Shown here piece by piece: positions 49,621 to 57,769 of a stretch of 64,000 nucleotides of DNA (positions are counted from its first letter, which is position 1; each line of letters opens with the position of its first letter). The translations under genes and the position numbers were made by a program. The stretch is taken from positions 1,634,501-1,698,500 of the forward strand of contig NZ_RBXD01000001.1 in assembly GCF_003634825.1 (NCBI RefSeq). The letters run 5' to 3'. The stretch comes from Flavobacterium sp. 123 (GTDB lineage: Bacteria; Bacteroidota; Bacteroidia; Flavobacteriales; Flavobacteriaceae). The notes beneath the pieces are model-generated. The model made no database searches and had not been told where the DNA came from. It saw only the letters and a program-made list of their open reading frames with translations.

Positions 49621-49992
49621 ATGAATCTAGAAAACTATTATGAATATTGTCTGTCTAAAAAAGGCGTAACAGAGCATTTTCCTTTTGATGAAGATACTTT
49701 AGTGTTTAAAGTGGGCGGAAAAATGTTTGCGTTATCCTCTTTAGTGCAATGGGAAAAAGGCGAGCCTTCCATAAACTTGAAATGTGATCCTGATAGAGCT
49801 CAAGAATTAAGAGCGGAATACAGTAATATAAGGCCAGGGTTTCATATGAGTAAAGTTCATTGGAATACGATTACCGTAAACGGAGAATTGTCTACTGCAA
49901 TGGTAAAAGAATTGATTGATCATTCGTATGATTTGGTTTTCAAAAGTTTAACAAAGAAATTGCAAACTGAAATTCAAGAATTAGAAAATTAG
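49621..49992 (+). CDS. MmcQ/YjbR family DNA-binding-like protein
   Basis: A 123-residue protein with the MmcQ/YjbR pattern: LENYYEYCLSKKGVTEHFPFDEDTLVFKVGGKMFALSSL, INLKCDPDRAQELRAEY, and PGFHMSKVHWNTITVNGELSTAMVKELIDHSYDLVFKSL. It has the double-wing DNA-binding-like fold of the family; function not established. It starts 2 bp after the acetyltransferase stop, so it is likely co-translated. Confidence 0.93.
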   Translation: MNLENYYEYCLSKKGVTEHFPFDEDTLVFKVGGKMFALSSLVQWEKGEPSINLKCDPDRAQELRAEYSNIRPGFHMSKVHWNTITVNGELSTAMVKELIDHSYDLVFKSLTKKLQTEIQELEN

Positions 49993-49996
49993 GCAT

Positions 49997-50004
49997 TACT
50001 TTTG
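49997..50004 (+). promoter_or_regulatory. -7 element (TACTTTTG) of the PH-domain protein gene
   Basis: TAnnTTTG match 51 bp before the ATG at 50056. Confidence 0.45.
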
Positions 50005-50055
50005 TAAACAAATTACGAGATTTATAAATACGTACTGCACTAAATTCAGCATAAA

Positions 50056-50742
50056 ATGAAAGAACAATTTAAAAAGTTTTTAAACGAAGAACAAGATCCA
50101 AAAGCTATCGAAAAAATTGCTTCAAAATTGAATGATATTTTGATGAAAAATGAAGAAGTTGGCTACATCGCAGTTCAAAAAAAGCCTGCTATTACAGTTT
50201 TACCAGATAGCATTGTAATGACTAACAAAAGAATCATTATTTGTCAACCTAAAAATTTAGGGCTTTCAATGAATTTCATAGATTATACTTGGGATGAGAT
50301 AGAAGGGACTTTTGTAAAAGAGAATATTTTAGGTTCAGAGTTTTCTTTTTCAACTAAAACAGAATTACAAGTTACCATTGATTATATACCAAAAATTCAA
50401 GCTAGAAAAATTTTCACTTTCGCAAAAGAGCAATTGGATATTTTGAAAAATGGAATTGCTCCAACGGCTACAATTACCGAAGAAGTAGAAGTTGTTGAAG
50501 AAATGGAAACAGAAGAAGTAACTAGTTTTGCTGAAATAATGCCGGTTTCGACATCTGGTTTTGGTTCTGAAAATCAAGAATTCAATCCAGCAGCAACGAT
50601 AGCTAAAGATAAATTATTGAGCGAATTGTCACAAGATGAGCTTTTTGAAAAACTTCAAAATTATAAAAAGCTATTGGATAACGGATTGATTTTACAAGGG
50701 GAATATGACGCTTTCAAAAAAGAAGTTTTGAGTTATATGTAG
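50056..50742 (+). CDS. PH-like domain protein with C-terminal SHOCT motif
   Basis: A 228-residue soluble protein. The N-terminal half (about 30-135) is a bacterial PH/YokE-like domain (DSIVMTNKRIIICQPKNLGLSMNFIDYTWDEIEGTFVKENIL). An acidic linker (about 140-160) is followed by a SHOCT-type short C-terminal motif (ELFEKLQNYKKLLDNGLILQGEYDAFKKEVLSYM), which usually marks oligomerisation. Function unknown. A strong terminator follows. Confidence 0.88.
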   Translation: MKEQFKKFLNEEQDPKAIEKIASKLNDILMKNEEVGYIAVQKKPAITVLPDSIVMTNKRIIICQPKNLGLSMNFIDYTWDEIEGTFVKENILGSEFSFSTKTELQVTIDYIPKIQARKIFTFAKEQLDILKNGIAPTATITEEVEVVEEMETEEVTSFAEIMPVSTSGFGSENQEFNPAATIAKDKLLSELSQDELFEKLQNYKKLLDNGLILQGEYDAFKKEVLSYM

Positions 50743-50763
50743 TTTTCCTTCTTATTATAAAAA

Positions 50764-50800
50764 CAAACCCGACATTTATAGCTGTCGGGTTTTGTTTTTT
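50764..50800 (+). terminator. Terminator between the PH-domain and DUF4407 genes
   Basis: Stem AAACCCGACA/TGTCGGGTTT with an 8-base loop and T-rich tail; suitable for both converging genes. Confidence 0.88.
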
Positions 50801-51900
50801 TATAAAGTTTGCTTCTGTTTTTCGACAAAAGCATTCGACTGTAATTCTAATAAATCAGTTGCGTTTTTTCGTTGTAAATCATATAATTTTTTATCCTCAG
50901 AAACGGCATCGTAAACTTTATCATGCATTATGGCATTTGTTTTTACGAGCAGATTTCGTTGGTGTTTGTTTTGCTCAATTGTTGCTTTTAAAGCTGTTTC
51001 TAAATCTTCTAATTTATAATCGTATTCTCCTTTTGGAGAAAGTAATTTGGCAATAATAGGAGAGGTTTCAATAGCTAAAAACAAAAGCATGATAAAAAAT
51101 GAAGGCAACCAAGGTAATTTGTTCAAAGCATTTATACGGGCCATTAATCCGTCAAATTGATCAATAATGGGTTGTGTTTCGGTTACTTTTTTGTCTAAAT
51201 CTGTTTGAAGGGTCTTAGAATTTTTTTCTTTCTCAGCAATTTTGACTAAGTTGTTTTTTTGTAAAGTATCTAATTCTCTTTTAGCCAAATCATGTTTGGC
51301 TATTTTTTCTTTGAAAACGGGACCTTTGCCTAGTTTCATAGTTCCTTTGGTACCTTCAGCTTCGGTAATGTATGTTTCGTATAAAGTATTTACTTCCTTT
51401 TCTTTTTTGGCAATTTCGGATTTTAAACTGGCAATTTCGGCTTTGTTTTTATCTAAATCCGTTTTGAAATAATTAGCGACTTCTTTTTTGTTATTCAAAG
51501 CCATCGCATTTTTTTCTTTCAATAAAACAGTATTGATTTCTTTTTCGAAAATTTTAATTTCCAAAGGTTTTGAAATCACAATAGCGATAATAATTGCTAG
51601 AATAATTCTTGTTGTAGCTTGAAGAAATTCACTTGAGAAATGATCTCTTTTTCGAATAGTAGATACAATAAAACGGTCTAGATTAAAAATGAGTAAACTC
51701 CAGACTATTCCAAATAAAACAGCGGGAATTATATCGTCAAAAACAGTGAATAGCGCATAAGCACTGGCGATAAAAGCCATGACAGCAGTAAAGAAAACAG
51801 TGGCGCCTATGCCTACAAATTTAGTTTGTTCGCCTTCTGAACACCCTTCAATGAGGGTTTTATCTGCTCCAGAACAGAGAATGAAAAATGATTTTAACAT
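50800..51900 (-). CDS. DUF4407 membrane protein with coiled coil
   Basis: A 366-residue protein matching DUF4407. It has an N-terminal pair of membrane helices (FVGIGATVFFTAVMAFIASAYALF, AVLFGIVWSLLIFNLDRFIV), a third helix (RIILAIIIAIVIS), and a long charged coiled coil (about 115-245). A fourth helix (LPWLPSFFIMLLFLAIETSPIIAKLL) and a helical tail follow. Function unknown; the layout suggests a membrane scaffold. A minus-strand -7 box TAAATTTG lies at 51929-51936. Confidence 0.87.
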   Translation of the reverse strand: MLKSFFILCSGADKTLIEGCSEGEQTKFVGIGATVFFTAVMAFIASAYALFTVFDDIIPAVLFGIVWSLLIFNLDRFIVSTIRKRDHFSSEFLQATTRIILAIIIAIVISKPLEIKIFEKEINTVLLKEKNAMALNNKKEVANYFKTDLDKNKAEIASLKSEIAKKEKEVNTLYETYITEAEGTKGTMKLGKGPVFKEKIAKHDLAKRELDTLQKNNLVKIAEKEKNSKTLQTDLDKKVTETQPIIDQFDGLMARINALNKLPWLPSFFIMLLFLAIETSPIIAKLLSPKGEYDYKLEDLETALKATIEQNKHQRNLLVKTNAIMHDKVYDAVSEDKKLYDLQRKNATDLLELQSNAFVEKQKQTL

Positions 51901-51928
51901 GATTGATGATTGTTTTGATTGATGATTA

Positions 51929-51936
51929 CAAATTTA
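51929..51936 (-). promoter_or_regulatory. -7 element (TAAATTTG) of the DUF4407 gene
   Basis: Minus-strand TAnnTTTG match 28 bp before the start codon. Confidence 0.5.
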
Positions 51937-52035
51937 ACGCCAAAAAACGAATATTGGTATAATTAGTTGATAGGTATTTGTTTAAGCTTTTTTGTTACGG
52001 TAATAATGTTCTTTTTTTTTGAATTTTAATAAAAT

Positions 52036-52068
52036 AAGAAGAGCTGCCCATATGGAGCAGCTCTTCTT
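52036..52068 (-). terminator. Rho-independent terminator after pckA
   Basis: A 12-bp perfect stem (AAGAAGAGCTGC/GCAGCTCTTCTT) with a 10-base loop, followed on the minus strand by TTATTTTATT, 21 bp after the pckA stop. Confidence 0.9.
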
Positions 52069-52089
52069 GGTTTTTGAATTAATAATAAC

Positions 52090-53691
52090 CTATACTATAG
52101 GTGCGCCTGCCATAATTTCGTCATTGGCATATGCTGAAAATTTCTCAAAATTAGCTTTGAATTTCTGAGCTAATTCAATCGCTTTTTTATCGTACAATTC
52201 GGGATCTTCCCAAGTGTTTCTTGGATTCAATATTTCACTAGGAACATTTGGACAAGATTGTGGTTTAGCGATTCCAAATACTTCGTGATTTTCATAGGTT
52301 ACATGGTCTAATTCCCCATTTAGCGCAGCTGTAATCATAGCACGTGTATATTTTAGTTTCATTCGGCTTCCTATTCCGTAAGGTCCGCCAGTCCATCCTG
52401 TGTTTATTAACCAAACTTTTACATCAGCATCTTTCATTTTTTTGCTCAGCATTTCTGCATATTTTGTTGGGTGCAAAGGCATAAATGGTGCGCCAAAACA
52501 AGCTGAAAAATTAGGTTGAGGTTCCGTTACACCCGCTTCGGTTCCTGCTACTTTTGCGGTATATCCAGAAATAAAATGATAAGCAGCTTGTCCTGGAGTT
52601 AGTTTTGAAATGGGAGGAATAATTCCAAAAGAATCTGCAGTTAAGAAAAATATATTTTTAGGATTTTCACCAATAGAATTTTGTTGAATGTTATCAATAT
52701 GATAAATAGGATAACTCACCCTTGTATTTGGAGTAATCGAAACATCTTGAAAATCTACTTCGTTAGTTCCTTCTTTGAAAACAACATTTTCTAAAATAGC
52801 GCCTTTTTTTATAGCTCTAAAAATATCAGGTTCGTTTTCTTCACTAAGATTAACCACTTTAGCGTAGCATCCACCTTCAAAATTGAAAACGGTATTTTCG
52901 TCAGTCCAACCGTGTTCGTCATCCCCGATTAATTTTCTGTTTGGATCAGCAGACAATGTTGTTTTTCCAGTTCCAGATAATCCGAAGAAAATGGCAGTAT
53001 CTCCATTCTCGCCAACATTAGCACTACAGTGCATAGGCAAGGTGTTTTTGTAAACGGGCAAGATAAAATTTAAAGCTGAAAAAATTCCTTTTTTCATTTC
53101 ACCAGTATAGCCCGTTCCTCCTATGAGGGCAATTTTTTTAGTAAAATCTAAAATCGCAAAATTTTCTTGTCGCGTTCCGTCAACTGTAGGGTCTGCTTTG
53201 AAATTCGGAGCGCAAATTACCGTCCATTCTGGTTCAAAATCGTACAATTCGTTTTTTGTAGGTCTCAAAAACATATTTAAGCAAAATAAATTTGCCCAAG
53301 CAGTTTCTGTAATGACTCTTACATTTAATTTGTAATTAGGATCGGCACAAACAAAAGTATCTCTTACAAACACTTCTTTGTTTGATAAATAAGCAGTTAC
53401 TTTTTTTAGTAAAGCATCAAAAGTATCTGACTCAAAAGGAATGTTTACATTTCCCCACCACACTTTGTCTTCCGTGATGCTATCTTTTACAATAAAACGG
53501 TCTTGTGGAGAACGCCCAGTAAATGTTCCGGTGTTAATGGCTAATGCGCCTGTTGAATTTTCAATTCCTTGTCCGGATTGAATCGTTAAATCGTGTAATT
53601 CGTTTGCGCTTAGTTGATAATGAATAGAAGCATTTTTAATTCCTAATTCATCCAGCGCAATCGATTTCGTAAAAAGGGCGTAGTTGTCCAT
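52090..53691 (-). CDS. pckA: Phosphoenolpyruvate carboxykinase (ATP)
   Basis: A 533-residue cytoplasmic enzyme converting oxaloacetate and ATP to phosphoenolpyruvate, ADP and CO2 (gluconeogenesis, or the reverse). It has the kinase P-loop FFGLSGTGKTTLSADP (K243), the metal-binding region LIGDDEHGWTDENTVFNFEGGCYAKV, IGGTGYTGEMKKG, and the RSPQDRF substrate loop (TFTGRSPQDRF). A -7 element TACTTTTG on the minus strand lies at 53727-53734. Confidence 0.97.
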   Translation of the reverse strand: MDNYALFTKSIALDELGIKNASIHYQLSANELHDLTIQSGQGIENSTGALAINTGTFTGRSPQDRFIVKDSITEDKVWWGNVNIPFESDTFDALLKKVTAYLSNKEVFVRDTFVCADPNYKLNVRVITETAWANLFCLNMFLRPTKNELYDFEPEWTVICAPNFKADPTVDGTRQENFAILDFTKKIALIGGTGYTGEMKKGIFSALNFILPVYKNTLPMHCSANVGENGDTAIFFGLSGTGKTTLSADPNRKLIGDDEHGWTDENTVFNFEGGCYAKVVNLSEENEPDIFRAIKKGAILENVVFKEGTNEVDFQDVSITPNTRVSYPIYHIDNIQQNSIGENPKNIFFLTADSFGIIPPISKLTPGQAAYHFISGYTAKVAGTEAGVTEPQPNFSACFGAPFMPLHPTKYAEMLSKKMKDADVKVWLINTGWTGGPYGIGSRMKLKYTRAMITAALNGELDHVTYENHEVFGIAKPQSCPNVPSEILNPRNTWEDPELYDKKAIELAQKFKANFEKFSAYANDEIMAGAPIV

Positions 53692-53726
53692 AAATTTCTA
53701 GTTGTGTGTGTTGTTTTTTAAGACTG

Positions 53727-53734
53727 CAAAAGTA
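53727..53734 (-). promoter_or_regulatory. -7 element (TACTTTTG) of pckA
   Basis: Minus-strand TAnnTTTG match 35 bp before the start codon; no TTG at 19 bp. Confidence 0.5.
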
Positions 53735-53770
53735 GAAATTATTTTTCAGAAAGATTTAATGTATTTTTTT

Positions 53771-54157
53771 TTAACGTTTTTTTTTCAATAAATGATACAA
53801 TAAAACGCCCCAGCCCAGTATTAATAGGAGTCCGCCGATGGGAGTTACAAATCCAATAACTTTGAAATCAAATGCCGTCAGATCATTTGTTGCTAATAAA
53901 TAAATAGAACCTGAAAAGAAAATTACTCCTAAAAAGATTAAATTATAGATGATTTTTTTTGTTTTTTCAGAAAGAGAAGGGATGAGTCCAATAAACAATA
54001 AAAACAGCGCATGGTACATTTGATAGCGTACTCCAGTTTCAAAAGTAGTAAGTTGTTCCATAGACAATACTTTTTTTAGGGCATGAGCCCCAAAAGCCCC
54101 AAAAATTATTGCTAACATCCCAAATATTGCTCCTGTACTTATTAGTTTTTTATCCAT
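53771..54157 (-). CDS. DUF423 (TMEM256-like) membrane protein
   Basis: A 128-residue protein with four membrane helices and the DUF423 pattern: GAIFGMLAIIFGAFGAHALKKVLSMEQLTTFETGVRYQMYHALFLLFIG, FFSGSIYLLA and TPIGGLLLILGWGVLLYHLL. Function unknown. A minus-strand -7 box TACTTTTG lies at 54178-54185. Confidence 0.92.
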   Translation of the reverse strand: MDKKLISTGAIFGMLAIIFGAFGAHALKKVLSMEQLTTFETGVRYQMYHALFLLFIGLIPSLSEKTKKIIYNLIFLGVIFFSGSIYLLATNDLTAFDFKVIGFVTPIGGLLLILGWGVLLYHLLKKKR

Positions 54158-54177
54158 TTTTTTCTATTTCTTTGATG

Positions 54178-54185
54178 CAAAAGTA
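54178..54185 (-). promoter_or_regulatory. -7 element (TACTTTTG) of the DUF423 gene
   Basis: Minus-strand TAnnTTTG match 20 bp before the start codon. Confidence 0.5.
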
Positions 54186-54248
54186 TTTCTTAAATTTTTA
54201 GTAAAAAAGTTTTTTGCAATACATTAATTTTGTTTTAACAGAATTCAT

Positions 54249-54279
54249 TTGTTATAAAACAAACAATATTGTATGTTTG
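54249..54279 (+). promoter_or_regulatory. Promoter of the saccharopine-dehydrogenase-like gene (TTG-N20-TATGTTTG)
   Basis: TTG at 54249-54251 and TATGTTTG at 54272-54279, 20 bp apart. The -7 box contains an in-frame ATG at 54273, which rules that codon out as the start and supports the ATG at 54297. Confidence 0.75.
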
Positions 54280-54296
54280 TGTTATATTTATTAATT

Positions 54297-55667
54297 ATGA
54301 GAACAATTTTAATTATCGGTGCCGGAAGATCAGCTTCATCGTTGATACACTATCTTTTGAATAAATCCGAGAAAGAAAACTTGCATCTCATTATAGGTGA
54401 TTTGTCTTTGGCTTTAGCCGAAAAAAAAACAAACAGCCATCCTAATGCAACTCCTATTAGTTTAGATATTTTTGATGAAAATCAAAGAAAGAAAGCTATT
54501 CAGCAAGCAAATATTGTTATTTCGATGTTGCCAGCTCATCTTCATATTGAGGTTGCTAGAGATTGTATTCTTTACAAAAAACATTTAGTTACCGCATCAT
54601 ACATTAGTGATGCAATGCAAGAGTTAGATGCTGCTGCCAAAGAAAATAATTTGGTTTTTATGAATGAAATTGGTCTCGATCCAGGGATTGATCATATGAG
54701 TGCAATGAAAGTGATTGAGGAAATTAAAGACAAAGGTGGGAAAATGCTTTTGTTTGAATCGTTTTGCGGAGGTTTAGTTGCGCCAGAATCAGATACGAAT
54801 CTTTGGAATTATAAGTTTACTTGGGCTCCTAGAAATGTGGTTTTAGCGGGTCAGGGCGGAGCCGCCAAATTTCTTCAAGAAGGAGCGTATAAATACATTC
54901 CATATTGTAATTTATTCAGAAGAACAGAGTTTCTAGAAGTAGAAGGTTATGGTCGATTTGAAGCCTATTCGAATAGAGATTCCCTTAAATATCGTTCCGT
55001 TTATGGACTTGATGACGTTTTGACTTTATATCGTGGTACCATACGAAAAGTAGGATTTTCTAAAGCTTGGAATATGTTTGTACAGCTCGGTATGACTGAT
55101 GATAGTTATGTTATGGAAGATTCAGAGCACATGACTTACAGACAATATGTGAATTCTTTTTTACCTTATCATCCAACGGATTCTGTAGAAATTAAAACCC
55201 GATTGATTCTTAAAATTGATCAAGATGATATTATGTGGGATAAGCTTTTAGAATTGGATTTGTTTAGCCGAGACAAGAAAGTAGGTTTGAAGCATGCGAC
55301 ACCAGCACAAATCCTAGAGAAAATTCTAAGTGATAGTTGGACGCTTCAGCCTGCCGATAAAGATATGATTGTGATGTATCATAAATTTGGATATGAATTA
55401 GACGGTAAAAAACAGCAAATAGATTCTAAAATGGTTTGTATTGGTGAAAACCAAACGTATACAGCAATGTCAAAAACAGTTGGATTACCGGTGGCTATGG
55501 CTACATTATTGATATTAAATGGTAGAATCACCACTCCAGGTGTGCAACTTCCTATTCAGAAAGAAGTGTATTTGCCTATTTTGAAAGAGTTAGAAGAATA
55601 TGGGGTAGTTTTTAAAGAGCAATCGATGCATTATTTAGGCTACAATCCTGATAAAGAGTTTAGTTGA
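54297..55667 (+). CDS. Saccharopine dehydrogenase family protein
   Basis: A 456-residue cytoplasmic NAD(P)-dependent protein. The Rossmann motif is IIGAGRSASSLIHYLL at the N-terminus, then ANIVISMLPAHLHIEVARDCILYKKHLVTASYIS, FMNEIGLDPGIDHMSAMKVIEEI and SFCGGLVAPESDTNLWNYKFTW. The C-terminal part ends with a saccharopine-dehydrogenase-like domain (MSKTVGLPVAMATLLILNGRITTPGVQLPIQKEVYLPILKEL). It probably acts in lysine degradation through saccharopine, which would fit the glutaryl-CoA-dehydrogenase-type gene elsewhere in the window; direction and substrate are inferred. A terminator follows. Confidence 0.9.
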   Translation: MRTILIIGAGRSASSLIHYLLNKSEKENLHLIIGDLSLALAEKKTNSHPNATPISLDIFDENQRKKAIQQANIVISMLPAHLHIEVARDCILYKKHLVTASYISDAMQELDAAAKENNLVFMNEIGLDPGIDHMSAMKVIEEIKDKGGKMLLFESFCGGLVAPESDTNLWNYKFTWAPRNVVLAGQGGAAKFLQEGAYKYIPYCNLFRRTEFLEVEGYGRFEAYSNRDSLKYRSVYGLDDVLTLYRGTIRKVGFSKAWNMFVQLGMTDDSYVMEDSEHMTYRQYVNSFLPYHPTDSVEIKTRLILKIDQDDIMWDKLLELDLFSRDKKVGLKHATPAQILEKILSDSWTLQPADKDMIVMYHKFGYELDGKKQQIDSKMVCIGENQTYTAMSKTVGLPVAMATLLILNGRITTPGVQLPIQKEVYLPILKELEEYGVVFKEQSMHYLGYNPDKEFS

Positions 55668-55693
55668 TAATTTTTTTAGATTTTAGTTTGATG

Positions 55694-55725
55694 AATCCGC
55701 TTCTTTTGAAGCGGATTTTTTTTTA
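55694..55725 (+). terminator. Rho-independent terminator after the saccharopine-dehydrogenase-like gene
   Basis: Stem ATCCGCTTC/GAAGCGGAT with TTTT loop and T9 tail. Confidence 0.9.
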
Positions 55726-55781
55726 TAAAATTAAAAATCTGCTCATTTCTGAACGGATTTTCTATAGAATATTGGGAAGTT

Positions 55782-57170
55782 TTATTTCGACATTTCTACA
55801 AAATATTTGTAAAACAACGGAATCGTTTCAATGCCTTTCAAGTAATTAAAAATTCCAAAATGTTCATTTGGTGAATGAATAGCGTCACTGTCTAAGCCAA
55901 ATCCCATCAAGATAGTTTTGCTTTTAAGTTCTTTTTCGAACAAGGCAACAATAGGAATACTGCCTCCAGAACGAACGGGAATTGCGGGAACGCCAAAAGT
56001 TTCCGTATATGCTTTATTAGCAGCCTTATAACCGATACTGTCAATAGGAGTTACATAACCTTGTCCGCCATGATGCGGTTTTACTTTTACGGTTACACCT
56101 GCTGGTGCAATACTGATAAAATGTTTGGTAAAAAGTTCTGTGATTTCTTCCCAATCTTGATTCGGTACTAAGCGCATGGAGATTTTGGCGAAAGCCTGAC
56201 TTGCAATAACAGTTTTAGCACCTTCTCCAGTGTATCCTCCCCAAATTCCGTTTACGTCTAATGTTGGTCGGATGGAATTTCTCTCGTTCGTCACATAACC
56301 TTTTTCACCGTAAACATCGTTTAGGTTTAATGCTTTTTTATATTCATCTAAATTGAAAGGAGCTTTGGCCATTTCTGCTCTTTCTTCCAGAGACAATTCT
56401 TGAACTTTGTCATAGAAACCAGGAATGGTAATATGATTGTCCTCGTCATGAAGTGAAGCAATCATTTTAGTCAATACATTTATAGGATTTGCAACAGCGC
56501 CACCGTAAAGACCAGAATGTAAGTCACGGTTTGGACCAGTAACTTCCACTTCTACATAACTTAATCCACGTAATCCAGTTGTGATTGAAGGCTGTTGATT
56601 TGAAATCATTCCGGTATCCGAAATTAAAATTACATCGTTTTTTAGTTTTTCCTGATTGCGTTCTACAAACCAACTCAAACTTTTGGAACCAATTTCCTCT
56701 TCGCCTTCAATCATAAATTTTACATTACAAGGCAAAGTTTTAGATTGCACCATATATTCTAATGCTTTTACGTGCATGTACATCTGACCTTTATCGTCGC
56801 AAGAACCTCTAGCAAATATGGCACCTTCAGGATGAATCTCGGTTTTTTTGATTACAGGTTCAAATGGAGGTGAATCCCATAAATTGATTGGATCTGGTGG
56901 TTGTACATCATAATGCCCATATACTAATATAGTGGGCAAATTTGAATCTATAGTCTTTTCACCATACACAATTGGATAGCCAGGTGTTTCGCAGATTTCT
57001 ACAAAATCACAACCAGCTTTCTCCAAACTTGCTTTTACAGCATCGGCAGTTTCAAAGACATCATGTGAATAGGCGGTGTCAGCACTTACAGATGGAATTT
57101 TTAATAATTCGATTAATTCATTTATAAATCGATCTTTATGTTGTTGAACGTATGCTTTTATGTCTTCCAT
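55782..57170 (-). CDS. M20 family dipeptidase
   Basis: A 462-residue zinc peptidase of the M20 (ArgE/DapE/carnosinase-like) family. Zinc ligands are in VYGHYDVQPPDP (H, D), ARGSCDDKGQMYMHVKALEYM (D), IEGEEEIGSKSL (catalytic E and ligand E) and SDTGMI. A dimerisation domain with GPNRDLHSGLYGGAVANPINVL follows, and a final histidine lies in DSDAIHSPNEHFGI. It hydrolyses dipeptides in the cytoplasm. A minus-strand -7 box TACTTTTG is at 57192-57199, divergent from the tRNA-Leu promoter. Confidence 0.94.
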   Translation of the reverse strand: MEDIKAYVQQHKDRFINELIELLKIPSVSADTAYSHDVFETADAVKASLEKAGCDFVEICETPGYPIVYGEKTIDSNLPTILVYGHYDVQPPDPINLWDSPPFEPVIKKTEIHPEGAIFARGSCDDKGQMYMHVKALEYMVQSKTLPCNVKFMIEGEEEIGSKSLSWFVERNQEKLKNDVILISDTGMISNQQPSITTGLRGLSYVEVEVTGPNRDLHSGLYGGAVANPINVLTKMIASLHDEDNHITIPGFYDKVQELSLEERAEMAKAPFNLDEYKKALNLNDVYGEKGYVTNERNSIRPTLDVNGIWGGYTGEGAKTVIASQAFAKISMRLVPNQDWEEITELFTKHFISIAPAGVTVKVKPHHGGQGYVTPIDSIGYKAANKAYTETFGVPAIPVRSGGSIPIVALFEKELKSKTILMGFGLDSDAIHSPNEHFGIFNYLKGIETIPLFYKYFVEMSK

Positions 57171-57191
57171 AAGGGATTAATTTTATACTTT

Positions 57192-57199
57192 CAAAAGTA
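57192..57199 (-). promoter_or_regulatory. -7 element (TACTTTTG) of the M20 dipeptidase gene
   Basis: Minus-strand TAnnTTTG match 21 bp before the start codon. Confidence 0.5.
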
Positions 57200-57235
57200 C
57201 AAAAAAGAGTATAAATATTTTTTATCAAAATTGTT

Positions 57236-57264
57236 TTGAAAATTGGAAGTTAAGTGTATCTTTG
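57236..57264 (+). promoter_or_regulatory. Promoter of tRNA-Leu (TTG-N18-TATCTTTG)
   Basis: TTG at 57236-57238 and TATCTTTG at 57257-57264, 18 bp apart, 13 bp before the tRNA. Confidence 0.85.
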
Positions 57265-57277
57265 CACCCACAATTGC

Positions 57278-57359
57278 GCGGATATGGTGAAATTGGTAGA
57301 CATGCCAGACTTAGGATCTGGTGCCGCAAGGCGTGTAGGTTCGAGTCCTATTATCCGCA
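57278..57359 (+). tRNA. tRNA-Leu (TAG)
   Basis: An 82-nt class II tRNA: acceptor GCGGATA/TATCCGC, anticodon stem CCAGA/TCTGG with TAG at 57312-57314, variable arm TGCCGCAAGGCG, T-arm with GGTTCGAGTCC, discriminator A. CCA not encoded. Terminator follows. Confidence 0.96.
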
Positions 57360-57365
57360 CTTTTA

Positions 57366-57404
57366 AAAATGCAACTTTCTTATTTTTAGACAGTTGCATT
57401 TTTT
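57366..57404 (+). terminator. Terminator after tRNA-Leu
   Basis: Inverted repeat AAATGCAACT/AGTTGCATTT with a 16-base loop and T-run. Confidence 0.75.
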
Positions 57405-57769
57405 AGTTTTAGTAGTTGCCAAATTGTTGTCAAACTATCTAAAAAATCATAGAAATTCTATATAAATATATTTCTCAAAAAAATATTTATTGTTTAAATA
57501 ACTATTAGTTTAAATCATATTGTTGAACATTATTTATTCTTTTTATTGAGAATTACAAATGCAAGTAAATAGGAAATTCAATTTTATAGTTTGAAAAGTA
57601 TTACTGTAAATTGATTTTCTATATATTTACATTGTTTTTATATAAATTAATTATTGTTCTCAAAAAATAATTAATAGCTTTTTGGATATGACACTTCATT
57701 TCAACAATAAATAATTTCAAGTGTTTTTTGTTATTATTTTTTAAATCAACTCTCTAAATAAGAAATTCA
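57405..57769. other. Intergenic region before the hybrid sensor gene
   Basis: About 365 bp of very AT-rich sequence without a recognisable gene, consensus TAnnTTTG promoter or GTAACATA motif. The absence of that motif suggests the sensor is not controlled by the same site as the two downstream promoters. Confidence 0.5.
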